The notes below the pieces were generated by a model that saw only the letters and a list, made by a program, of their open reading frames with translations, did not search any database and was not told the DNA's origin. Below are positions 37,279-43,464 of a DNA stretch of 43,464 nt, piece after piece. Made by a program: the position numbers and the translations under genes. The stretch covers positions 1-43,464 of the forward strand of contig NZ_JAHUZB010000012.1 in the NCBI RefSeq assembly GCF_019218635.1. The letters are read 5' to 3'. Origin of the DNA: Enterococcus alishanensis. GTDB taxonomy: Bacteria > Bacillota > Bacilli > Lactobacillales > Enterococcaceae. How positions within the stretch are numbered: position 1 is the stretch's first letter; every line of letters begins with the position of its first letter.

Positions 37279-37320
37279 AAAAACTCGAAAACCGCTAATT
37301 ATGCGGCTTTCGAGTTTTTT
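37279..37320 (+). terminator. Terminator of pfkA-pyk operon
   Basis: AAACTCGAAA-ACCGC, 7-nt loop, GCGGC-TTTCGAGTTT, then T-run; a long nearly perfect stem. Confidence 0.95.
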
Positions 37321-37386
37321 ACTTGTTCATTATTTGTAAGATACTGAGTAAGTTTAATTATTTTTGATTGGTTAAAATTAAATAAT

Positions 37387-38166
37387 TTAGTCTCCTGGTA
37401 AAACCATCAACCGTTCAGGTGTAATTTCTTGAAAACGGATTGGTCGATTATAAAATTTTGACAGTATTTGTTTATTAAAAAGTTTATCGCGAGTATCATT
37501 TGCAAAAATAGTGCCGTCTTTTAACAACATAAGGTGTTGGAAAATTGGTAAAAGTTCTTCTGTATGATGAGTAACAAAAAGTAAGGTTGGGGCATTTTCT
37601 TGTGTCGCTAACAACTCAATCTTATTTAGCAACTCTTCACGGGCAAATAAATCAAGACCATTACAAGGTTCATCTAAGATTAATAGTTCTGGTTCTGCCA
37701 TTAAAGCCCGGGCAATCAAGACAATTTGTCGTTCGCCTTGTGACAACAAATGATAGGTTTTTCCAATTAAATGACTGGCTTCAAAGAGCCCTAGTAAAGA
37801 TTTCGCTTTTTTTAAATCTTCTGGTTGATATTTTTGATAAATGCCTATGCTGGCAAATTTTCCGGAAAGAACGATCATTTCAGCTAGTTCATTGGTACGA
37901 ATGCGGTATTGAAGAGCGGTGGATACCCAGCCAATTTTTTTCTGTAATTCTGGGATTGAAGTTTTCCCAAATACTTCACCCAAGACGGTTAATTTTCCGC
38001 TGCTAGGCCATAAGGAACCTGTGATTAATTGCAGTAGCAACGTCTTGCCAGCACCATTTAATCCTAATATTCCCCAATGCTGTCCTGTTCCCATCTGCCA
38101 GTTAATTTGTTTTAATAGGTTTCTTTTTTCTCTTGTAAAAGTGACATTTTCAAAAGATAGTATCAT
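37387..38166 (-). CDS. ABC transporter ATP-binding protein (YlmA-like)
   Basis: 259 residues, one ATPase domain. Walker A GLNGAGKTLLL (about 38-48), Q-loop in ELQKKIGWVSTALQYR, signature LLSQGERQIVLIARALM, Walker B LLILDEPCNGLDLF, and switch histidine in FVTHHTEEL. It resembles B. subtilis YlmA, an ATPase without an adjacent permease, and here too no permease gene adjoins. The transported substrate, if any, is unknown. The ATG at 38166 has GAGGGGG 7 bp upstream. Confidence 0.87.
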   Translation of the reverse strand: MILSFENVTFTREKRNLLKQINWQMGTGQHWGILGLNGAGKTLLLQLITGSLWPSSGKLTVLGEVFGKTSIPELQKKIGWVSTALQYRIRTNELAEMIVLSGKFASIGIYQKYQPEDLKKAKSLLGLFEASHLIGKTYHLLSQGERQIVLIARALMAEPELLILDEPCNGLDLFAREELLNKIELLATQENAPTLLFVTHHTEELLPIFQHLMLLKDGTIFANDTRDKLFNKQILSKFYNRPIRFQEITPERLMVLPGD

Positions 38167-38239
38167 TGTCAAACCCCCTCATTTTTTAGCTAGTTTAGCA
38201 TAAATTGAAACGAAAAAAACAATTTATCGGAATATTTCA

Positions 38240-38287
38240 AGGTGTCAAGAAAATTTCATTGACAACTAAATTTAACACCTGTATAAT
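38240..38287 (+). promoter_or_regulatory. yceD-rpmF promoter with flanking dyad
   Basis: -35 TTGACA (38259-38264), 17-bp spacer, -10 TATAAT (38282-38287), both perfect. AGGTGT (38240-38245) and ACACCT (38275-38280) form a dyad around the -35; this may be chance. Confidence 0.92.
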
Positions 38288-38314
38288 AGCGATTGTTGCT
38301 TAGAGGTGATGAAG

Positions 38315-38854
38315 ATGAAATGGTCGATTGGTGAATTGCGTCGTTACCAAGATGAGCCTTTAAATTTTTCCGAAACTGTTGATGTTAAGAAGAATTTGAT
38401 GGCCCGAGATAACGAAATTTTAGATGTGCAACCAGTTGCTGTGACAGGTATTTTATCTGTTGCAAAAAATGAATATTTGTTACATTATCAACTAAAAACT
38501 GTTGTAACAGTTCCTTCTGCTAGATCGCTTGAACCAGTTGAATTGCCATTAGACTTGTCAGTTGACGAGATTTTTATGACACGAGAAAATTGGTCTGATT
38601 TAGAAGATCGGGATGAAGAGGTTTTAGTGCTTGATTCTGATTCAATTGATTTAACTAATTCGATTGAAGACAACATTTTACTGGCTATTCCTTTGCAAGT
38701 TTTTTCAAAAGAAGAAGAAGCTGCAGATGAATTACCAAAAGGAAATGATTGGCAGGTCATTAGTGAAGAAGACTATCTACAACAAAAAAATCAACAACCA
38801 GTTATTGATCCTCGTCTTGCAAAGTTATCTGAGTTATTAAATGAAGAAGACTAA
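38315..38854 (+). CDS. yceD: YceD/DUF177-family protein
   Basis: 179 residues from the ATG at 38315 (AGAGGTG about 6 bp upstream; GTG and ATG readings two or three codons earlier lie in the ribosome site). It contains the DUF177 pattern ending in DLTNSIEDNILLAIPLQVF, with an acidic tail. The family is linked in bacteria to 23S rRNA accumulation and large-subunit assembly, and the gene nearly always sits before rpmF, as here. The C-terminus IDPRLAKLSELLNEED is typical. There are no cysteines, unlike many homologues. Confidence 0.9.
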   Translation: MKWSIGELRRYQDEPLNFSETVDVKKNLMARDNEILDVQPVAVTGILSVAKNEYLLHYQLKTVVTVPSARSLEPVELPLDLSVDEIFMTRENWSDLEDRDEEVLVLDSDSIDLTNSIEDNILLAIPLQVFSKEEEAADELPKGNDWQVISEEDYLQQKNQQPVIDPRLAKLSELLNEED

Positions 38855-38913
38855 GTAGGATTGGAATAGATGTATCTTCATGATACAAATTTTTTAAGGA
38901 GGTGGAACACCAA

Positions 38914-39093
38914 ATGGCAGTACCAGCTAGAAAAACTTCAAAAGCGAAGAAAGCAAAACGCCGTACACATTACAAATTAACTATCAAAGGATTAAACGAA
39001 TGTCCTAACTGTGGTGAAATGAAAAAAAGCCATCACGTTTGTGCCAACTGTGGCTACTACGATGGGAAAGATGTAATGGCTAAAGAAGCATAA
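38914..39093 (+). CDS. rpmF: 50S ribosomal protein L32, zinc-binding form
   Basis: 59 residues starting [17 protein letters not shown]. It carries a four-cysteine zinc ribbon C30, C33, C43, C46 (CPNC...CANC). Ribosome site AAGGAGGTGG. A reading starting four codons earlier is unlikely. It is the second gene of the yceD-rpmF operon; a small dyad TGTATC-N5-GATACA with T-run lies between (38871-38893) and may adjust the ratio. Confidence 0.97.
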   Translation: MAVPARKTSKAKKAKRRTHYKLTIKGLNECPNCGEMKKSHHVCANCGYYDGKDVMAKEA

Positions 39094-39115
39094 GCATTTT
39101 TTGATAGAGCTTATT

Positions 39116-39152
39116 AAACCCCAAGACTAACCATGGAGTCTTGGGGTTTTTC
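39116..39152 (+). terminator. Terminator of rpmF
   Basis: AAACCCCAAGACT, 8-nt loop, AGTCTTGGGGTTTTT; a 13-bp perfect stem. Confidence 0.95.
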
Positions 39153-39237
39153 TTTTAAAAAAAACCAATTCATTTCTCATTTATTATTTGTTAAGCTATA
39201 ATAAGTTTGATATGAGCTATATTTAGGAGGTCTTTGT

Positions 39238-40662
39238 ATGACAAAACAACAATTTGGTGTCGTCGGAATGGCGGTAATGGGAAAAAATTTGGCTTTAAAT
39301 ATTGAAAGTCGAGGATATTCAGTAGCACTATTTAATCGAACAGGTGCAAAAACGGACGAAGTAGTGACAGAACATCCAGATAAAAATTTAAAAGCTACTT
39401 ATACAATGGAAGAATTTGCAGATTCAATTGAAAAACCGCGCCGTATTTTACTAATGGTTAAAGCTGGTCCAGCAACAGATGCAACAATTAAAGAATTATT
39501 ACCTCATTTAGACAAAGGTGATATCTTGATCGACGGTGGAAATACCTTCTTCCAAGATACCATTCGTCGAAATGAAGAATTAGCTAACTCTGGTATTAAT
39601 TTTATCGGTACGGGTGTATCCGGTGGCGAAAAAGGAGCATTAGAAGGTCCTTCAATGATGCCTGGGGGTCAAAAAGAAGCGTACGACTTAGTAGCGCCGA
39701 TATTTGAACAAATTGCTGCCAAAGCAGATGAAGATGGCGAACCATGTGTAACTTATATTGGACCAAACGGTGCCGGTCATTATGTAAAAATGGTGCATAA
39801 TGGAATTGAGTATGGTGACATGCAATTAATCGCTGAATCATACGATTTGATGAAACAATTACTAGGCCTTTCAGTTGAAGAATTGGCTGATGTTTTTAGT
39901 GAATGGAATAAGGGCGAATTAGATAGTTATCTGATTGAGATTACTGCTGATATTTTGACTCGTAAAGACGATGAAGGCACTGGCAAACCAATTGTTGATG
40001 TTATTTTAGATGCAGCAGGTAATAAAGGAACTGGTAAATGGACGTCACAATCTGCTTTAGATTTAGGGGTACCTTTACCATTAATTACTGAATCTGTGTT
40101 TGCTCGTTTCATTTCAGCCTATAAAGAAGAACGAGTAAATGCTAGTAAGGTTTTAGCAGCACCAGCTGAATATAAATACGAAGGCGATAAAACTGAATTA
40201 ATTGAAAAAATTCGTCAGGCTTTGTACTTTAGTAAATTAATGAGCTATGCACAAGGATTTTCTCAATTAAGAACCGCTTCAAAAGAATATGATTGGGATT
40301 TGCCATTTGGTGATATTGCAAAAATCTGGCGTGCCGGTTGTATCATCCGGGCTCGTTTCTTGCAAAAGATTACTGATGCGTATAAAAAAGATCCAGATAT
40401 TGCTAACTTAATGTTGGATGATTACTTTAAAGATATTGCTGCAAAATATCAAAAAGCCGTTCGTGAAGTTGTGGCCATTGCGGTTCAAGCAGGGATTCCA
40501 GTACCAACTTTCTCTTCAGCAATTACCTACTACGACTCTTATCGTGCTGAACGCTTACCTGCAAACTTGATCCAAGCGCAAAGAGATTACTTTGGTGCCC
40601 ACACGTATGAACGAACAGATAAAGCAGGAATCTTCCACTATAGCTGGTACCACGAAGAATAA
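39238..40662 (+). CDS. gnd: 6-phosphogluconate dehydrogenase (decarboxylating)
   Basis: A 474-residue enzyme of the oxidative pentose phosphate pathway: 6-phosphogluconate to ribulose 5-phosphate, CO2 and NADPH. The Rossmann motif [16 protein letters not shown] is at the N-terminus with N-R-T (FNRTGAKTD) for NADP. Substrate motifs [30 protein letters not shown] (split here as [10 protein letters not shown] and PSMMPGG) and the catalytic lysine in [17 protein letters not shown] are present. The C-terminal tail with [14 protein letters not shown] closes the dimer. Ribosome site AGGAGGTC; a -10 TATAAT lies about 30 bp before the start. Confidence 0.97.
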   Translation: MTKQQFGVVGMAVMGKNLALNIESRGYSVALFNRTGAKTDEVVTEHPDKNLKATYTMEEFADSIEKPRRILLMVKAGPATDATIKELLPHLDKGDILIDGGNTFFQDTIRRNEELANSGINFIGTGVSGGEKGALEGPSMMPGGQKEAYDLVAPIFEQIAAKADEDGEPCVTYIGPNGAGHYVKMVHNGIEYGDMQLIAESYDLMKQLLGLSVEELADVFSEWNKGELDSYLIEITADILTRKDDEGTGKPIVDVILDAAGNKGTGKWTSQSALDLGVPLPLITESVFARFISAYKEERVNASKVLAAPAEYKYEGDKTELIEKIRQALYFSKLMSYAQGFSQLRTASKEYDWDLPFGDIAKIWRAGCIIRARFLQKITDAYKKDPDIANLMLDDYFKDIAAKYQKAVREVVAIAVQAGIPVPTFSSAITYYDSYRAERLPANLIQAQRDYFGAHTYERTDKAGIFHYSWYHEE

Positions 40663-40674
40663 TTAACCAAAAAT

Positions 40675-40715
40675 AACTAGGGAATTTCAACAAAATGATC
40701 TTCCTTAGTTTTTTT
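40675..40715 (+). terminator. Terminator of gnd
   Basis: AACTAGGGAA (40675-40684) and TTCCTTAGTT (40701-40710), one wobble, then T-run. Confidence 0.85.
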
Positions 40716-40736
40716 ATCTAAGATTTCATGTTAGAA

Positions 40737-40772
40737 TTGACTATAGCTTTTTGAATGATTTATGCCTATAAT
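40737..40772 (+). promoter_or_regulatory. Promoter region of second two-component operon
   Basis: A perfect -10 TATAAT is at 40767-40772. TTGACT (40737-40742) is 24 bp away, too far for a normal pair, though a TTATGC at 17 bp could serve it. The assignment is uncertain. Confidence 0.4.
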
Positions 40773-40815
40773 AACAAAGGTTTAATCAAATCAAAATCGG
40801 AGAGGAATTAATTTA

Positions 40816-41502
40816 ATGAGCAATATTCTGATTATTGAAGACGAAAAGAATTTAGCCCGTTTTGTGGAATTGGAATTAAAACATGAAGGTTATGAAACAG
40901 AAGTTCACTATAATGGTCGAACTGGTCTAGAGGCTGCCCTTGAATCAGATTGGGATGCTATCTTACTTGACTTAATGTTACCAGAACTAAATGGGTTAGA
41001 AGTCTGTCGCCGCGTACGACAAGTTAAAAATACGCCAATTATCATGATGACTGCAAGAGATTCAGTCATTGACCGCGTTTCAGGTTTGGATCATGGTGCT
41101 GACGATTATATCGTAAAACCATTTGCGATTGAAGAGTTACTAGCTCGTTTGCGCGCACTATTACGTCGAATCGATATTGAAGGTGATAAGAATGTTGCGA
41201 AACAAACAACTATCACTTATCGCGATTTAACAATCGAAAAAGAAAATCGTGTTGTTCGTCGAGGTAGTGAAATCATCGAATTAACCAAACGTGAATACGA
41301 ATTACTATTAACCTTAATGGAAAATGTGAATGTTGTATTGGCACGTGACGTATTATTAAACAAAGTCTGGGGTTACGAAACTGAAGTTGAGACAAACGTA
41401 GTGGACGTGTATATCCGTTATCTACGTAATAAAATTGATGTACCAGGCGAAGACAGTTATATCCAAACTGTTCGTGGAACTGGTTACGTTATGCGCTCAT
41501 GA
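40816..41502 (+). CDS. OmpR-family response regulator (LisR/CsrR/EtaR-like)
   Basis: 228 residues. The receiver has [10 protein letters not shown], phosphoacceptor D52 ([11 protein letters not shown]), MTARD and Lys in [12 protein letters not shown]. The winged helix has [33 protein letters not shown] and a final [10 protein letters not shown], typical of the LisR/CsrR/ArlR group. In Enterococcus faecalis I recall an EtaRS/LisRK pair close to gnd, matching this order. The group is tied to stress tolerance and virulence, by family only. The gene overlaps its kinase by 4 bp. Confidence 0.93.
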   Translation: MSNILIIEDEKNLARFVELELKHEGYETEVHYNGRTGLEAALESDWDAILLDLMLPELNGLEVCRRVRQVKNTPIIMMTARDSVIDRVSGLDHGADDYIVKPFAIEELLARLRALLRRIDIEGDKNVAKQTTITYRDLTIEKENRVVRRGSEIIELTKREYELLLTLMENVNVVLARDVLLNKVWGYETEVETNVVDVYIRYLRNKIDVPGEDSYIQTVRGTGYVMRS

Positions 41503-43016
41503 TAAAAATTTTCAATAAAGACAAAGAACTGCAAGGGCCTTCTCTCACTATTAAGTGGGCCTTTACTAGTTCTTTCTTTATATTCGTAGTATTTACCATT
41601 TTTGCGGTAATCACTTATAAGTCGTCTGTGAATTTAATCGTAAATAAAGAACGAGTGAATATTGCCAACACGATTTCCGAAGTTTCTTCTCGTTTGTCAA
41701 ACGCTGACGAAGAATTGACTTTGGTAAACACCTACCGGACTTTAACAGAATCCACCAGTAGTGATACAGCTTTATATGATCAAAACATGACTTTAGAAGG
41801 CAACATTATGCGGATTGATAGTTTTATTTCTGAATTAGGACAACCGCAATTATCGCTCTCTATTTATAATTTAAATAAGAAATTGGTATTTAAAACCCAA
41901 GATGTCTATCAACCATTGGTTCAAAAAAAAGAAATGGTACCTAAAATCGTGACTTTAGATGGAGAGAATGGCTTTTTATCAGTGGAACCTGTTTACTCAA
42001 AGGAAAGCAAAGAAAAAATTGGTTATGTTCAAGTGTTTTATCAATTAACTGATTTTTACGAAATGCGCAGTAAGTTGTTACTCACCTTGATTGTGCTGGA
42101 AATTGTTTCACTAGTGGTTAGTAGTATTTTAGGCTTTATGCTTTCTTCATACTTCTTGAAACCTTTGAAACTTTTACGAGATACAATGGATCGCATCCGG
42201 CAAGATCCGCAGGCTGAAGTCCATGTACCCGAAATCAATTCAAATGATGAGTTGGCGGATCTTTCATCTATGTTTAATGATATGATTGATCGGATCAGAA
42301 TGTATGTAGAACAGCAAGAACGTTTCGTTGAGGATGTTTCCCATGAATTGAGAACGCCGGTTGCTGTAATTGAAGGTCATTTGAACATGTTAAATCGTTG
42401 GGGAAAAGATGATCCTGAGATATTAGAAGAATCAATTGCTGCGAGTTTACAAGAAATCAATCGGATGAAGAGTCTTGTTCAAGAAATGTTAGATTTGTCA
42501 CGAGCTGAGCAAGTAGATGTCTATTATAGTAATGAGGTTTCTAATGCTAAAGAAGTGACTTACCAAGTATTTAATAATTTTAAATTACTATATCCAGAAT
42601 TTACATTTACCTTAGACGATGATTTGGTTCATGAAAAGGTTCTAAAAATTTATCGAAACCACTTTGAGCAAATTTTAATCATTGTGTTAGATAATGCGGT
42701 GAAGTATTCAACAGAGCGTAAAGAAGTACATCTTTCTATATCTTCAACATTTAATGATTTTGAAATTGCCATTCAAGATTTTGGTGAAGGTATCCCGAAT
42801 GAAGACGTAGACAAAGTATTCAATCGTTTTTATCGTGTTGATAAGGCACGGGCAAGAACAAAAGGTGGTAATGGTTTAGGCTTGTCGATAGCTCATAAAC
42901 TTTTGGAAAGCTATAAAGGAAGAATTACAGTAGAAAGTTCATTAGGAAAAGGGACAATTTTTAGAATTTACATCCCAATTCAAGAAATAAAAATAGATGA
43001 TGAAACACAAAATTAG
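41499..43016 (+). CDS. Membrane sensor histidine kinase (LisK/CsrS/EtaS-like)
   Basis: 505 residues: first span about 20-40, extracellular domain about 41-192, second span about 193-217, HAMP about 218-272, HisKA with H282 ([21 protein letters not shown]). The HATPase part has N box [13 protein letters not shown]1 [13 protein letters not shown] box [13 protein letters not shown] and G2 [13 protein letters not shown]. It pairs with the regulator upstream, sharing the ATGA overlap. The extracellular segment is acidic and shows no repeat. The signal is unknown from sequence. Confidence 0.93.
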   Translation: MIKIFNKDKELQGPSLTIKWAFTSSFFIFVVFTIFAVITYKSSVNLIVNKERVNIANTISEVSSRLSNADEELTLVNTYRTLTESTSSDTALYDQNMTLEGNIMRIDSFISELGQPQLSLSIYNLNKKLVFKTQDVYQPLVQKKEMVPKIVTLDGENGFLSVEPVYSKESKEKIGYVQVFYQLTDFYEMRSKLLLTLIVLEIVSLVVSSILGFMLSSYFLKPLKLLRDTMDRIRQDPQAEVHVPEINSNDELADLSSMFNDMIDRIRMYVEQQERFVEDVSHELRTPVAVIEGHLNMLNRWGKDDPEILEESIAASLQEINRMKSLVQEMLDLSRAEQVDVYYSNEVSNAKEVTYQVFNNFKLLYPEFTFTLDDDLVHEKVLKIYRNHFEQILIIVLDNAVKYSTERKEVHLSISSTFNDFEIAIQDFGEGIPNEDVDKVFNRFYRVDKARARTKGGNGLGLSIAHKLLESYKGRITVESSLGKGTIFRIYIPIQEIKIDDETQN

Positions 43017-43043
43017 CTTCAGAGTAAAATCTGAGGCTTTTTA
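43015..43043 (+). terminator. Terminator of second two-component operon
   Basis: AGCTTCAGA (43015-43023), 6-nt loop, TCTGAGGCT (43030-43038), one wobble, then T-rich tail. Confidence 0.85.
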
Positions 43044-43104
43044 TTTTATAGTAGAAACGAAAGATGAATTACGAAATTGTTTGCAATGGATGTTATTCAT
43101 GAAT

Positions 43105-43150
43105 ATTAATCGAACAAAATAATAGAACTTTTAGTTTTCGTTCGGTTAAT
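43105..43150. repeat. Imperfect inverted repeat upstream of rRNA promoters
   Basis: ATTAATCGAACAAAA (43105-43119) opposes TTTTCGTTCGGTTAAT (43135-43150) with two or three mismatches and a 15-nt loop. No T-run follows. Purpose unknown. Confidence 0.4.
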
Positions 43151-43251
43151 AAAAAATGTAAAAAAATATTACTTTTTTGGTTGCATTAAGAAGGGAAGAT
43201 TGCTATATTATTATATGTCCCATGAGGGAAGAAACTTCTTGAAATCAAGTG

Positions 43252-43280
43252 TTGACGGATGGTTTCGCTTATGGTAACTT
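43252..43280 (+). promoter_or_regulatory. rRNA operon promoter P1
   Basis: -35 TTGACG (43252-43257), 17-bp spacer, -10 TAACTT (43275-43280). First of two tandem promoters. Confidence 0.65.
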
Positions 43281-43344
43281 ATAAAAGTTGTTGATTTAAT
43301 CCAGCAAATTTGTTTTTTTATCTTAAAAATATTTCAAAAAAGTG

Positions 43345-43373
43345 TTGACTTTAATTTTGAAATCTGATAAGAT
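43345..43373 (+). promoter_or_regulatory. rRNA operon promoter P2
   Basis: -35 TTGACT (43345-43350), 17-bp spacer, -10 TAAGAT (43368-43373). The 93-bp distance to P1 and the sequences that follow are typical of Gram-positive rrn operons. Confidence 0.8.
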
Positions 43374-43400
43374 ATAAAAGTTGCTGGTGCAACAGAAATA

Positions 43401-43464
43401 GACCTTTGAAAACTGAACGAATAAGACGAACCAAATGTGTAGGGCGTTCCTATTAATAGGAACA
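43401..43464 (+). other. rRNA operon leader (16S gene beyond the window)
   Basis: Contains GACCTTTGAAAACTGAAC (43401-43418), a box found in rRNA leaders and spacers of Lactobacillales, and a perfect 18-bp palindrome GTTCCTATTAATAGGAAC (43446-43463) likely to be part of a leader stem. The 16S sequence itself is not reached. Confidence 0.7.

Noticed and set aside
37587-38203. Two plus-strand frames (139 and 94 codons) opposite the ABC ATPase
   Set aside because: Antisense to intact Walker motifs; no start signals.
43105-43150. SOS (LexA) box CGAAC-N4-GTTCG
   Set aside because: The half-sites are present but 25 bp or so apart rather than four, so not a LexA site.

Overview
The window is low-GC Gram-positive chromosome, most likely from the family Enterococcaceae (Enterococcus, Tetragenococcus, Melissococcus or Vagococcus). 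The basis is gene content and order as I remember it: gdhA next to pgi; dnaE-pfkA-pyk; yceD-rpmF; gnd followed by an OmpR-type two-component pair; a tmRNA tag ending SYALAA; a lipoteichoic acid synthase; and rRNA-type tandem promoters with a GACCTTTGAAAACTGAAC leader box at the right end. I cannot fix the species from sequence alone.

Left part (1-5100): a decayed IS3-family transposase, then an isolated and intact glutathione-dependent formaldehyde detoxification pair (adhC-fghA). The pair is flanked on the other side by about 900 bp of decayed DNA that includes a piece of a PRD-type regulator. Then come ssrA (tmRNA, minus strand) and a Cof-type HAD phosphatase. Upstream of adhC are two 22-bp inverted repeats of identical design (ATACTG-N10-CAGTAT).

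Middle left (5200-25500): a two-component system, a purine permease, an FtsX-like orphan membrane protein, LTA synthase, an RlmI-like methyltransferase, aroD, a YbaK/EbsC deacylase whose true start may be ATC, a HI0933-type flavoprotein, gdhA, pgi, a small DUF2187-like protein, a membrane-anchored glycerophosphodiester phosphodiesterase, a TVP38/DedA-type protein divergent from mntH-usp, a split ThrE amino-acid exporter, and a TetR regulator.

Island (about 25626-28135): a tRNA-Ser(CGA) gene is followed, 2.5 kb downstream, by a 14-bp exact repeat of its 3' end. Between them lie an intact lipoprotein gene and wrecked small genes, one of them an excisionase-like HTH protein with a nonsense codon. 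I read this as the relic of a mobile element integrated at the tRNA-Ser 3' end.

Right part (28200-43464): an HAD phosphatase, a PmrA-like MFS efflux protein, two small membrane proteins, dnaE, pfkA-pyk (glycolysis), an ABC ATPase, yceD-rpmF, gnd (pentose phosphate pathway), a LisRK/CsrRS-like two-component system, and the promoter and leader region of an rRNA operon whose 16S gene lies outside the window. Most genes are in short operons bounded by clear rho-independent terminators. No CRISPR array, intact prophage or intact insertion sequence was seen. The strongest candidates for something undescribed are the twin inverted repeats before adhC, the tRNA-Ser island, and the probable ATC start codon.
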